From JBCFBK01 sp038562555 (GTDB taxonomy: Bacteria; Bacteroidota; Bacteroidia; Bacteroidales; Prolixibacteraceae), in NCBI GenBank assembly GCA_038562555.1, contig JBCFBK010000020.1:1-64000 (forward strand): a stretch of DNA of 64,000 bases, read 5' to 3'. Of the stretch, positions 16,132-25,168 are shown piece by piece. Numbering within the stretch: the first letter of the stretch is position 1; each line of letters starts with the position of its first letter. Under the pieces are notes generated by a model that saw only the letters and a program-made list of their open reading frames with translations, did no database searches and was not told the origin of the DNA. The translations under genes and the position numbers were made by a program.

Positions 16132-19044
16132 ATGAATTTATTTTTCAATAAACTGAAAATCAATCATATATATTGTGTGTTTTTTGCGCTATTTTTTTTA
16201 AAGTGCATCCCTTCTTTCTCGATTGCAACTATTTCAGCATCTTTAAAGGGGGATAGTTTAGCAATTGATACGCTGAACCTAAAAGGAAGGGAGGCGCAAA
16301 AACTCGGTGATTTTGAACAGGCGCTTTATTATTACAACAACTCTCTTGCTCTAAGCCGGAAGGTTTTTGGTGAAAATAACCTCAGAATATTCCTGCCATT
16401 AGTAAATAAAGGAATTGCTTTTAAAGATCTGGGTGAGTATAACAAAGCACTGGAGTCATACAAGGAGGCTGAAATACTTGTCAAAAGGCTCTTTGGTGAC
16501 GAAGACCCCCGTTTGGGCTTTGTCTATTCCAATACCGGCACCATCTATAAAATTCAGGGCGACTATCTCAAATACCACGATTTTCAACAGGCTGCTTCAA
16601 GAGTATTATTGAAGGATTCTGTGAAATATCAATTTCAGATTGATATTGCAAGAATGAATATCACTGAATCACTTTTTCTGTTAAAAAAGCATGATGAAGC
16701 TATCCGGAGTTGTAGGAGGAACCTTTCAAAAGTGGACGACGAGATCAAGTCCTATTATACCAGCCTGCTTGCGCGTATTTACGAGGAAAAAGGCGATCAT
16801 GGCCTTGCCGATCAGTATTACCGGGAAACATTTAGGTTACTGAAGAAGGTCTATGGAAGCGATAGTTATGAGCTTGGTCTGGAATATAACAACTATGTCT
16901 ATTTTCTTTTGGCTGCCAATAGGCTGGAGCAGGTTCCGGAGTATAATAAGCTGGCCGCTGCCATCATTTTGAGATATTTTACAGAGAAGAGCACACAGTT
17001 CAGCGATGTGATGCTGAACCAGGCCGATTACTTTTTCTCGCGGAGTACGGAAGCCAGCAGGATCGATGATTTTAACAAAAAACGGCGTGCCGATTTAACT
17101 GAGGCGCTCAGGCATTACCAAAAAGCGATTATTGCCGCGACAACATCTTTTTCGGATGTCAATCATTTTTCAAATCCGCAGGCCGGGCAAGCTGTGTCTG
17201 AAATCCATTTGCTTCAGGTTATGAAGAAAAAGTCGCGTTGTCTCCAGGTTCTGGCCGACCTGAATCTGGCGGATCAGCGAAAGAAGGAGGCATTGACGGG
17301 ATATCAGGCCGCCCTCGATGCTATGTCTTTGTCTGTCAATCTGATCCATTTGATCAGGACGGGTTATGTTTCGGAAGACAGCCGGCTGATTCTTTCGGAA
17401 AGTGAAGAATCTGTTTTTAACGATGCGGTGAATATCTGTTATCAGTTATACCGGCAGACCAACGACCTGAAGTATGCTTATAAGGCTTTCGAGTATACAG
17501 AACGGGGCAAGGCTGCCAGTTTTCTGGCTGCCGTTACCGATTCGCGGGCCAGGGAGTTCGGTAATATTCCGGACAGCCTGGTGACCAGGGAAAACGTGCT
17601 GAAATTGAATATTTCCAATTACAGGCAGATGTTATTCGAGGAAAATCAGCAGGAAGATCCCGACTCAGCCCGACTGGCTCTGTATGAGGAAAAGCTGTTT
17701 CAGTATTCGGAGAAGCATGCTCAACTGGTGAAGCACCTGGAGGAGTATTTCCCGGATTATTTTGCTTTTAAATATAAAAATGAAATAACCGATGTGGCTT
17801 CGGTCATGAACAGGCTAAACGGACGGGAAGCCCTCGTCGAGTACCTGATGGAAGACCCTGATCGGGAAGGAAAGACGGGCAAGCTTTTCCGCTTTGTGAT
17901 TACGGCTGACGCTTTTCATTTTTCGAAGACTGCCATTGATCCGGGATTTGTTGACGATATCGGCAGTGTCTATCGGTTTCTGACCAATACCGGCTATTTG
18001 TATACCGGATTGGAAGAGTATAAGCGGTACGTGCTGCCGGCTTTTCGTCTGCACCAGCAATTGTTGGGTGATGTCAGAGACCTGCTGAAAGGAAAACGGG
18101 TTATTGTCGTTCCTGATGACCAGTTGTCTTATATTCCTTTTGATGCGCTGTTGTCGTCAGCGCCCGACACACTTTCGATGAACTTCAGGGATCTGCCCTA
18201 TCTGGTCAGGGATTATCCCATCAGCTATACCTACTCAGCCACCTTATTATATTCCTATTTTTCGAAAAAGAAGGAAGCCGGTAAAGGTTTGCTAGCTTTT
18301 GCTCCCGGCTATCTGAGCGACGATCGCGACGACAGCCAGATTTCGCAGGCGAGGGGTGGGCTATTGCCGCTTCCGTTCGCCTCGAAGGAAGTGGAATATG
18401 CCAATCAGTTTATTTCGGGCGATGTTTTTGCCGGTAAGATCGCTCAGGAGAGCCGCTTTAAGGAAATGGCAGGAAATTACGATATACTGCACCTGGCCAT
18501 GCATACGATTTTAAACGACAGTTTGCCGATGTATTCAGGACTGGCTTTTTCAAAACCTTTGAGCGGTTCCTACGACGACGGGTGGCTGAATACCGCTGAA
18601 GTTTATAATATGAAGCTGAAAGCCCGTATGGCTGTTTTAAGCGCCTGTAACACCGGTACCGGCAAACTTCAGAAAGGCGAGGGTGTGATGAGTCTGGCCC
18701 GTGGTTTTCTCTACGCGGGCTGCCCTTCTATTATTATGACTTTATGGGAGGTTGATGACGAATCAGGATCACTGATCATGAAGAACTTTTACCGGTTGCT
18801 GTCGGGCGGAAAAAGCAAAGATGAGGCTTTGCAACTGGCCAAGCTTGAACATATTGCAAATGCGGATCCTTTAAAAGCACACCCTCATTACTGGCTTGCG
18901 TATGTTGCTGTGGGGAATGCCCAACCACTGTTCATGGGCAGGGATATTTATTTTGTACTGATCGTTATCGGGTTGGTTTTGCTGTTTACTGCAGACCAGC
19001 TCTACCGGAAGAAAAAGCGAAAGTTTGCCGGCTATACCGATTAG
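16132..19044 (+). CDS. Membrane-anchored TPR-CHAT protease
   Basis: This 970-residue protein starts with a signal/anchor helix (~10-35). A long TPR region (~40-480) has recurrent A-L-Y/F-YY and A..YYNNSLAL motifs, and a CHAT caspase-like domain covers ~620-930. The catalytic pair is present: His791 in LHLAMHT and Cys839 in VLSACNTG, followed by the family segment RGFLYAGCPSIIMTLWEVDD. A C-terminal membrane helix (~943-960) and the basic tail RKKKRK place the protease in the periplasm, fixed to the inner membrane. CHAT proteases cut specific protein partners. Its stop overlaps that of the convergent sigma factor by 4 bp. The substrate is unknown; the neighbouring TPR membrane protein and the GG-leader peptide are candidates. 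Confidence 0.9.
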   Translation: MNLFFNKLKINHIYCVFFALFFLKCIPSFSIATISASLKGDSLAIDTLNLKGREAQKLGDFEQALYYYNNSLALSRKVFGENNLRIFLPLVNKGIAFKDLGEYNKALESYKEAEILVKRLFGDEDPRLGFVYSNTGTIYKIQGDYLKYHDFQQAASRVLLKDSVKYQFQIDIARMNITESLFLLKKHDEAIRSCRRNLSKVDDEIKSYYTSLLARIYEEKGDHGLADQYYRETFRLLKKVYGSDSYELGLEYNNYVYFLLAANRLEQVPEYNKLAAAIILRYFTEKSTQFSDVMLNQADYFFSRSTEASRIDDFNKKRRADLTEALRHYQKAIIAATTSFSDVNHFSNPQAGQAVSEIHLLQVMKKKSRCLQVLADLNLADQRKKEALTGYQAALDAMSLSVNLIHLIRTGYVSEDSRLILSESEESVFNDAVNICYQLYRQTNDLKYAYKAFEYTERGKAASFLAAVTDSRAREFGNIPDSLVTRENVLKLNISNYRQMLFEENQQEDPDSARLALYEEKLFQYSEKHAQLVKHLEEYFPDYFAFKYKNEITDVASVMNRLNGREALVEYLMEDPDREGKTGKLFRFVITADAFHFSKTAIDPGFVDDIGSVYRFLTNTGYLYTGLEEYKRYVLPAFRLHQQLLGDVRDLLKGKRVIVVPDDQLSYIPFDALLSSAPDTLSMNFRDLPYLVRDYPISYTYSATLLYSYFSKKKEAGKGLLAFAPGYLSDDRDDSQISQARGGLLPLPFASKEVEYANQFISGDVFAGKIAQESRFKEMAGNYDILHLAMHTILNDSLPMYSGLAFSKPLSGSYDDGWLNTAEVYNMKLKARMAVLSACNTGTGKLQKGEGVMSLARGFLYAGCPSIIMTLWEVDDESGSLIMKNFYRLLSGGKSKDEALQLAKLEHIANADPLKAHPHYWLAYVAVGNAQPLFMGRDIYFVLIVIGLVLLFTADQLYRKKKRKFAGYTD

Positions 19045-19616
19045 CCCTCAAGGATTTTCCGGTACTCAATGTCTTTCTTAATGCTTTTGATCAGGTATTC
19101 CTTACATTTTTGTTTTCTTTTCCTGACGTAGGTCTCATTTTGGTATCCCATTACCTGCATAATTTGCTTCATCGGGATTCGGTCGAACGACATCTGCAGG
19201 ATCTTTTGGCAGTCTTTTCCCAGGTTTTGGAAGTGTCTTTGGTAAAGTTTATATTTTTCATTCATGTCGACAATCGCTTCGAATGCCTCATCATAAATGT
19301 CTTCGTTGAAATCGTAACTGTCGTGGATTTTCTTTTTTGTTTTACGTTTCTCGAGCTGTTTCAGCCACATGAAACGGCAAACGGAATATAAATAGGTCTC
19401 GAAAGAGCAATCCAGATCCAGATCATTATCTTTCAGTTTCCGGTAGATAACGATGACAGCTTCCTGGAAAATATCGTTCGAGTCATCATCATCGCCATTA
19501 TTCTTTTTAATAAAAAGATTGATCTTATAAAAGTAGTTTTTATAAATATACTGAAGAATCAGATTATCATGCCTCAGAATTCCTTCAAAGAGTTCTTCGT
19601 TAGTATAGCTTTTCAT
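19041..19616 (-). CDS. ECF-like sigma-70 family RNA polymerase sigma factor
   Basis: This 191-residue protein has a region 2 with DIFQEAVIVIYRKL (near residues 48-61) and an aromatic-rich helix (SVCRFMWLKQLEKR, near 80-93) typical of -10 recognition. A region 4 helix-turn-helix follows (LQMSFDRIPMKQIMQVMGY, near 140-158). It lacks region 1 and 3 domains, so it belongs to the small, extracytoplasmic-function type. Such factors beside TPR/CHAT genes in Bacteroidota are usually held by a membrane partner; the best candidate here is the repeated-module protein at 14040-15563. It is convergent with the TPR-CHAT gene. Confidence 0.88.
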   Translation of the reverse strand: MKSYTNEELFEGILRHDNLILQYIYKNYFYKINLFIKKNNGDDDDSNDIFQEAVIVIYRKLKDNDLDLDCSFETYLYSVCRFMWLKQLEKRKTKKKIHDSYDFNEDIYDEAFEAIVDMNEKYKLYQRHFQNLGKDCQKILQMSFDRIPMKQIMQVMGYQNETYVRKRKQKCKEYLIKSIKKDIEYRKILEG

Positions 19617-19743
19617 TTATATAAATTTCAATTCAGCTTTGTTTCCCGGAGACAGTCGAATTTTCGTTTGCATTTTCCAGTAAATATGTCCATAAAAAGT
19701 TTAAAAAACAAGAGCCTCTCTTTTATTTCTGCGGTATAACGGA

Positions 19744-19751
19744 CAAATGTA
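19744..19751 (-). promoter_or_regulatory. Promoter -7 box for the sigma factor gene
   Basis: TACATTTG on the minus strand matches TAnnTTTG and would give a ~120-nt untranslated leader. No clear -33 TTTG is seen. The long leader could hold regulation. Confidence 0.5.
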
Positions 19752-19803
19752 TACATTCAGGCTTTCCGGCGCTAATTGAATTCTCTTTTCAACCAAGTAA
19801 TAC

Positions 19804-19839
19804 GAAAAACAAAAAGGTAGACCCTCTGGCCTACCTTTT
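19804..19839 (-). terminator. Probable terminator of the TonB-like gene
   Basis: AAAAAGGTAG (19811-19820) pairs with CTACCTTTT (19831-19839), with two further inner C-G pairs. On the minus strand the stem is followed by a T-rich tract (CTTTTTGTTTTTCG). It lies ~190 bp after the TonB-like stop. On the plus strand it would instead stand just ahead of the vestigial leader at 19846-19938. Confidence 0.55.
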
Positions 19840-19845
19840 CTCACT

Positions 19846-19938
19846 AAACTAACTAACCTAACTAAACCTAAACTTATGAAAAAAAACGTACTACAAAGAT
19901 ATGCTCCACGACAGCAAAATAGATTAAAAATTTGTTAA
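19846..19938 (+). pseudogene. Possible vestige of an outer-membrane receptor (SusC-like) gene start
   Basis: ACTAACTAACC and ACTAAACCTAAACTT runs lead into an ATG at 19876, as in the leaders of many Bacteroidota TonB-dependent receptor genes. The frame then reads MKKNVLQRYAPRQQNRLKIC and stops at 19938. A basic, KK-rich start of about 20 residues before the signal helix is typical of SusC family N-termini, but no signal helix or barrel follows. It may be a truncated receptor gene. The likeness is by eye and the stretch is short, so this is tentative. Confidence 0.3.
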
Positions 19939-20026
19939 TTGTTGTTAAATTAATGTTTTCTTTTTATACTTAAGGGTGTCTTGTGTTAATTGATTGAAAT
20001 ACAGAATTTTGGAATTATTGGATGAT

Positions 20027-20764
20027 CTATTGCGGGACAAAAGTATATGTAATTGTCCCTTTTTGTTGTTGCGGCGCCGACCTGTCGGTGTTAAAAACAG
20101 TCCGCATGGCAGCCTGGCGCGCATATTCGGGAAGCATCGGATCGCTCGTTTGCGTGCCGGATCGTACTTCAGCCCGGATTACTTTCCCCGAAGATGCTAC
20201 CCAAATGTCGACTGTGATTTTGCCGCCACTCTGTGCCAGGTATACGGGAACAGGGAGACGTACATGATACCTGTTTTCAAGATAATAATGAATATTGCTT
20301 TCTCCCGAATAAATTGTATTTTTTATGGAATCGGGATCCATCCCCTCGGTTGTTTCTTCGGGCATTTCAAATTCTTTTATATCCCGTGCTTTCTTTGTAA
20401 GCTGTTTGTTTACATCAGCAACCAGCTTTTGCGCCTCAGCCATCTCCCGTCGGTACTCCTCATTAAAAAAGCGGTCTTTTGAAGGAGCATCATTTACGGC
20501 ACGGTTACTTTTCGATGCAGTGTGAAGCGGTGCCTGATCGTTTGAAGGTGTGTTTTCTTCTTCCTCGTTTTGTTCTTTTTCTTCTACAACTTCAGGTTTT
20601 TTTTCCTCAACATCCTCAAAACTGATGATTACTTCTTCCTCCCTGGTTTCTCCTTTCAACTTAATTTCTGATAACAGAAAACTGCCCAGCAGCAGGATAT
20701 GGAAAACCAGGGCACCCATAATGCCGTAAATATTTTCCCGGTATATATTTTTCAATTTATTCAT
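20027..20764 (-). CDS. TonB-like energy-coupling protein
   Basis: This 245-residue protein has one N-terminal membrane helix (~12-32), then a highly acidic linker rich in Glu and Pro (~40-75). The C-terminal domain (~150-245) reads like a TonB/TonB-like C-terminal fold: VYLAQSGGKITVDIWVASSGKVIRAEV and the ending GTITYTFVPQ. In Bacteroidota, such proteins couple the proton motive force to outer membrane receptors or act as structural TonB paralogues. No exbB/exbD genes adjoin it. A charged central segment (~85-130) is helical. It is divergent from the BamA-like gene. Confidence 0.72.
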   Translation of the reverse strand: MNKLKNIYRENIYGIMGALVFHILLLGSFLLSEIKLKGETREEEVIISFEDVEEKKPEVVEEKEQNEEEENTPSNDQAPLHTASKSNRAVNDAPSKDRFFNEEYRREMAEAQKLVADVNKQLTKKARDIKEFEMPEETTEGMDPDSIKNTIYSGESNIHYYLENRYHVRLPVPVYLAQSGGKITVDIWVASSGKVIRAEVRSGTQTSDPMLPEYARQAAMRTVFNTDRSAPQQQKGTITYTFVPQ

Positions 20765-20775
20765 CTTTAAATGGC

Positions 20776-20783
20776 CAAAGTTA
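20776..20783 (-). promoter_or_regulatory. Promoter -7 box for the TonB-like gene
   Basis: TAACTTTG on the minus strand matches TAnnTTTG. The start site would lie only a few bases before the ATG at 20764, giving a near-leaderless mRNA. Confidence 0.4.
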
Positions 20784-20960
20784 TAAACAAAGCGAATTAT
20801 TTATATTTTTTGTCAGGCTTTTTGAAGACATATTGGTCAGGTATGCTTTAGAATACATCAACTCTGCAAAATTAATACAACTTTTGTGTGGAGTTTCGTT
20901 GACTCTTCAGGGTACCTGCCGGATCGGCAGTAAGGGCATGTATATAATTTGAGATTGAGG

Positions 20961-22787
20961 ATGAAGTTGGCGTTAAGAATATCATTTTTCATATTGTTAC
21001 TTTCCGGACGGGAAGTGTATGGACAGAAGCATGATACCGATACAGTCAAATTGAGGGATGCTTCGGGTGAGGTGTTTTACGATAGTCTGAAGACTAAAGC
21101 TTACCGGCATGGATTGACCCGGTTTATTTACAATAACATTGTCATCGAAAAAAAAGGTCCGGAAGACCTGGATTTTCATTACCGGCTCCTGATAAGAAAC
21201 AGGGGTAAAATTATAACTTCAATCCAGTACAAGCCTCTTGATGTGTTCGGACCAACACTCCAGGATACAGCCCGCAGGCCGGAATCGAAGATCGGAGAAT
21301 TTGGGAACCGGCTTCATACAACGACCAGTCCGAAAATTATTAAGAAGAATGTACTCGTCGAAGTTGGCGATACGCTGGATGTGGAAAAAGTGTTGGACAA
21401 TGAGCGTATTATCCGTTCGCTTCCCTTTATTAAGGACGTTCGTTTCCTGGCAACCCCGGATAAAGCGGATACCAATCTGGTTAATCTGACGGTATTAACC
21501 AAGGATGTTTTTTCATTTGGCATCGGACTCCATTTTAGCGGGGTCGAGACCGGAAGTGTTGAAATGTACAACCAGAACATCTGGGGTATTGGTCATCATA
21601 TCGGAGCGAAGGTGGTCGGGAACAGCAAGAAGGAGCCTTATGTCGGCTTTGAGGGAGCCTATTCGATCAACAATATTGGCGGAAACTTCGTAAATCTCAC
21701 AACCGCTTATGCCAACACCTACAGGCGAGAAGGCATGCTCTTCGATTTTGAAAAGGAGTTTCTGGTGTCGACAACCCGCTGGGGCGGCGGGATGTCTTTT
21801 TACCGTTTGACAAGGTCCGATCATCTGATCAATTACGATCAGGTGAAGACTGATTTTCCATTGAGTTACAAGTCATTTGATATCTGGAGCGGTTATGCTT
21901 TCCAACTGAATAATAATTCACCGGGGGGTATGCAACTGGTGATATCCGGAAGATTCCGCCAGCTCCGGTTTTTTGACCGGCCCGAGCCTGATCCGGATAA
22001 CCGGCAGTACTACTCCAACTCGAAATTATATATGGGAAGCGTCAGTTTCTCAAAACGGCAATATATCAGGGATCAGCTTATTTACAGTTACGGAATTACC
22101 GAAGATATTCCGAAAGGCTTTTTGCATGAGTGGGTCTTCGGTTTTGACAACAACGAGTTTAATGGCAGGTGGTATTCTCACCTTTATTTTTCCACAGGTA
22201 ATCTGATCAGGTATAAGCCATCGTATTTATTTGCTTCGGTTGGGGCAGGCAGTTTTTTTAATTCGCGGCATATGGAACAGGGGCAAATTGAGTTTAACGG
22301 CAATTATATCAGCCGGCTGTTCAATGTGGGTCAGCAAAAGGCGCGTCAGTTTGTCCGGCTTAATTATCTTTACGGGTTGCGGCGCTTTGATGAGGAAACC
22401 CTCTTTTTGAAGGATGAAGATGGTATCCGGGGCATGTACAGTGAACTGGCCACAGGAAAACAACGTCTTGTGCTCAATCTCGAAACGGTGGTTTTTCAGC
22501 GAAGGACCATTGCCGGATTCAATATCGCCTTTTTTGGATTTGGAGACCTGGGAATTATCGGTTCAGAGAAAAGGCCGGTTTTTAAAGGGGATTATTATGC
22601 CGGCATAGGGGGTGGCATGCGGATCAGGAACGAAAACTTCGTATTCAGAACGATCCAGATCCGCCTGGCATTATATCCGAATCATCCGGCCGATACCAGC
22701 GGGTTCGGTTTTATTTTTACCGAAATGGGGCATGAAGACTTTTACAGTTTTCAGCCCAGAAAGCCGGAATCGCTGCAATACCGATGA
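20961..22787 (+). CDS. BamA/Omp85-like outer membrane protein
   Basis: This 608-residue protein starts at the ATG at 20961 with a signal peptide (MKLALRISFFILLLSGREVYGQ). One POTRA-like region follows (~110-180; GDTLDVEKVLDNERIIRSLPFIKDV is the POTRA signature). From ~190 to the end it has alternating aromatic and polar strands, as in a 16-strand Omp85 barrel. The last residues are not the usual terminal aromatic. It is shorter than true BamA (five POTRAs), so it is probably a BamA-like accessory translocase or an outer-membrane TamA-like protein. It is divergent from the TonB-like gene. Confidence 0.75.
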   Translation: MKLALRISFFILLLSGREVYGQKHDTDTVKLRDASGEVFYDSLKTKAYRHGLTRFIYNNIVIEKKGPEDLDFHYRLLIRNRGKIITSIQYKPLDVFGPTLQDTARRPESKIGEFGNRLHTTTSPKIIKKNVLVEVGDTLDVEKVLDNERIIRSLPFIKDVRFLATPDKADTNLVNLTVLTKDVFSFGIGLHFSGVETGSVEMYNQNIWGIGHHIGAKVVGNSKKEPYVGFEGAYSINNIGGNFVNLTTAYANTYRREGMLFDFEKEFLVSTTRWGGGMSFYRLTRSDHLINYDQVKTDFPLSYKSFDIWSGYAFQLNNNSPGGMQLVISGRFRQLRFFDRPEPDPDNRQYYSNSKLYMGSVSFSKRQYIRDQLIYSYGITEDIPKGFLHEWVFGFDNNEFNGRWYSHLYFSTGNLIRYKPSYLFASVGAGSFFNSRHMEQGQIEFNGNYISRLFNVGQQKARQFVRLNYLYGLRRFDEETLFLKDEDGIRGMYSELATGKQRLVLNLETVVFQRRTIAGFNIAFFGFGDLGIIGSEKRPVFKGDYYAGIGGGMRIRNENFVFRTIQIRLALYPNHPADTSGFGFIFTEMGHEDFYSFQPRKPESLQYR

Positions 22788-22903
22788 GAGGAAGTCGTGA
22801 GTAACGAGTTGTGAGTTGAAAGAAATAAGGTTGCGGTTTCCGTCACAGGTTCCCGATCACTACTGAATACTGAGACTTTCCCCTTTCCCGTTTCCGGTCT
22901 CCG

Positions 22904-25033
22904 TTACAGATAATCGAAGAAATAACGGCTTATTTTTGTCATCAGGTGAAGTCTGTCCTGTCCCCTTACGTTATGCGGATGAGTTGGATAGGCAAAAAAA
23001 TCGACCTGTTTGTTTTGGCGGATACACTCACGCAGGAATTTCATACTATGTTGCATGACTACTGTTTCGTCCTGAGCACCGTGAATCAGCATGAGTTTCC
23101 CGTTAAGCTTATTCACATGAGCGGTCATATCGGAACTTTTATACCCCTCGGGATTTTCGTCGGGCAAATCCATATAACGTTCTCCGTACATGACTTCATA
23201 CATTTTCCAGTCCACTACAGGTCCGCCGGCTACACCGACTTTAAAGGTTTCGGGTTGCCGGAGTTTCAGGTTCAGGGTCATAAACCCACCGTAGCTCCAG
23301 CCGAAAACGCCGATCCGATCGGTATCGACGTAGGGCAGCGATTTCAGGTAGTCGATGCCTTTCATCTGATCTGCAGTTTCCGTGATTCCTAATTGCCGGT
23401 GGATGATTTCTTCGAAGGCTTTTCCGCGATTGTCCGAACCTCGGCTGTCAACCGTGAAAACAAGGTATCCGTTTTCCGCCATGTAATATTGCCACCAGTC
23501 CGCGTTGTTAAGCCAGGTATTGTTGATAAGCTGAACGTGAGGACCGCCATATACATACACAATCACCGGGTATTTTTTTTCAGGGTTAAAATGGGAGGGA
23601 AGTACCAGGCGGCAATACAGGTCTGCTTTATTGTCGGCCGCTTTTACGGTAAACAATTTGTTTTCGCCGAGCGTATAGCCCGACAGCGGGTTTTCTGCCT
23701 CGTGGATAGTTGCCCGGAACTCCCCTTCAGCGCTGATCAGATCAGTTTTTGAGGGCACATCAAGAGCCTGCCAATGGTCAATAAATGTCTTCATGCCGGG
23801 CGAGAAGGAAGCATTATGGGTTCCTGCTTCGCGGCTCAACTTCTGAATTTTGCCTTTTTCGAGATCAACTTTGTAAATATGACGTTCGACCGGGTTTTCC
23901 ATGGTTGACTGAATAAACAGATTCTTTTCCTCTTTGTCGGTGCCGTAAAAGCCGGTTACTTCCCATTCTCCCTGAGTTAACTGGCGTACCAGCTTTCCAC
24001 TGATATGGTACAAATAAAGATGGAACCATCCGTCTTTTCTCGACCAGTAATAAAACTGTTCCGGATTCCTGGCTGAAAACCTGATCGGATGTATCGGTTC
24101 AACATACGTTTGACTGGTTTCCCTGAAGAGGGTTTTGACTTTCTCGCCTGTTTCGGTCCGGTATTGGTTCATCTGCATCAGGTTTTGTTCCCGGTTCAGT
24201 TCTGCCAGGTAGATGGACTGATCATCAGGAGCCCAACTGAGGCAGGTCAGATAATGATCGTCGGCAGTGCCGGTTTTCAGAAAAACGGTTTTCCGGCTTT
24301 CCGGATGATAAACGCCCACGGTAACCTGATGGCTGGTTAACCCTGCCATTGGGTATTTAACCGGTTTATATATGGCCTCCCGCTGCATGAAGTCAACCAG
24401 CGGATAATCTCGGACCATACTTTCGTCCATCCGGTAAAATGCCAGGTATTTCCCTGTTTCGGACCAGAACGTTCCCTTTGTAATTCCGAATTCCTGCCGG
24501 TGCACCTCTGTGCCGCAAACGATTCCCGGTTTGCTTTCGAAAGTGACTTGTTTTTCACCTTCAGAACTCAAAATATAGAGGTTTTGTCCTTTTATGTAGG
24601 CCAGGCTTCCTGTCTTTTCGCAAAAATCAAGTCGTTCGGCCCCGGTGGGAACGGACAAGTTCAGCACGAATGTTTTTTTCCGGGGGTCAAAAAGAAGCAG
24701 CCGGTGTTCATGCCGGATCTGCATATTGTTATCGGCGGTATAGGAAAACGCCGGAAAGGAACTAAAACTGAATCCTTTTCCTTTCGAAGCCTGGTTCAGA
24801 TCGCCCGTTGTCAGAACGATCTGGGGCTTGTTTTGTTTTTCGGTTTTGGCCCACAAGGTGTCATTTTCTGTATACACCCAGGTGTTCTCATCCTTCCATT
24901 GCAAAGATTGAATCCGGTCAGGACTGAGTTCATGGTAGCGCCGGATGACAGCATCTTCGATGGTCATCTTTTTCTGAGAATAAGCCGATGTTGCGGTTAA
25001 GCAAAAGAACAACAGAAAGAATGATATTCGCAT
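22904..25033 (-). CDS. Prolyl dipeptidyl peptidase (DPP4-like S9 family)
   Basis: This 709-residue protein starts at the ATG at 25033, which opens a signal peptide (MRISFFLLFFCLTATSAYSQ). A beta-propeller domain (~60-480) is followed by the alpha/beta hydrolase domain. The catalytic Ser is in GWSYGGF (near residue 577), Asp in HGAQDETV (near 652) and His in THPHNVRG (near 686). It should cut X-Pro dipeptides from peptides in the periplasm. Reading frames further upstream (to 25129) are rejected because a promoter box lies within them. Confidence 0.93.
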   Translation of the reverse strand: MRISFFLLFFCLTATSAYSQKKMTIEDAVIRRYHELSPDRIQSLQWKDENTWVYTENDTLWAKTEKQNKPQIVLTTGDLNQASKGKGFSFSSFPAFSYTADNNMQIRHEHRLLLFDPRKKTFVLNLSVPTGAERLDFCEKTGSLAYIKGQNLYILSSEGEKQVTFESKPGIVCGTEVHRQEFGITKGTFWSETGKYLAFYRMDESMVRDYPLVDFMQREAIYKPVKYPMAGLTSHQVTVGVYHPESRKTVFLKTGTADDHYLTCLSWAPDDQSIYLAELNREQNLMQMNQYRTETGEKVKTLFRETSQTYVEPIHPIRFSARNPEQFYYWSRKDGWFHLYLYHISGKLVRQLTQGEWEVTGFYGTDKEEKNLFIQSTMENPVERHIYKVDLEKGKIQKLSREAGTHNASFSPGMKTFIDHWQALDVPSKTDLISAEGEFRATIHEAENPLSGYTLGENKLFTVKAADNKADLYCRLVLPSHFNPEKKYPVIVYVYGGPHVQLINNTWLNNADWWQYYMAENGYLVFTVDSRGSDNRGKAFEEIIHRQLGITETADQMKGIDYLKSLPYVDTDRIGVFGWSYGGFMTLNLKLRQPETFKVGVAGGPVVDWKMYEVMYGERYMDLPDENPEGYKSSDMTAHVNKLNGKLMLIHGAQDETVVMQHSMKFLRECIRQNKQVDFFAYPTHPHNVRGQDRLHLMTKISRYFFDYL

Positions 25034-25067
25034 AGGTGTATCTGGTTTAAACACGAAGTCAAAGACA

Positions 25068-25075
25068 CAAATATA
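25068..25075 (-). promoter_or_regulatory. Promoter -7 box for the DPP4-like gene
   Basis: TATATTTG on the minus strand matches TAnnTTTG. It lies inside the longer upstream open frame and supports the start at 25033 with a ~28-nt leader. Confidence 0.55.
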
Positions 25076-25168
25076 AACGATTATTGACTTGGTATCTTCG
25101 TGTTTGGCTGCATAAATTTTAGAGTACACACGAATATTAAGCGATCGATTTTTTTGTTTATCACGAAT

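Noticed and set aside
25034..25129. Longer N-terminus of the DPP4-like peptidase
   Set aside because: The signal peptide begins at the ATG at 25033 and a promoter box lies inside the longer frame.
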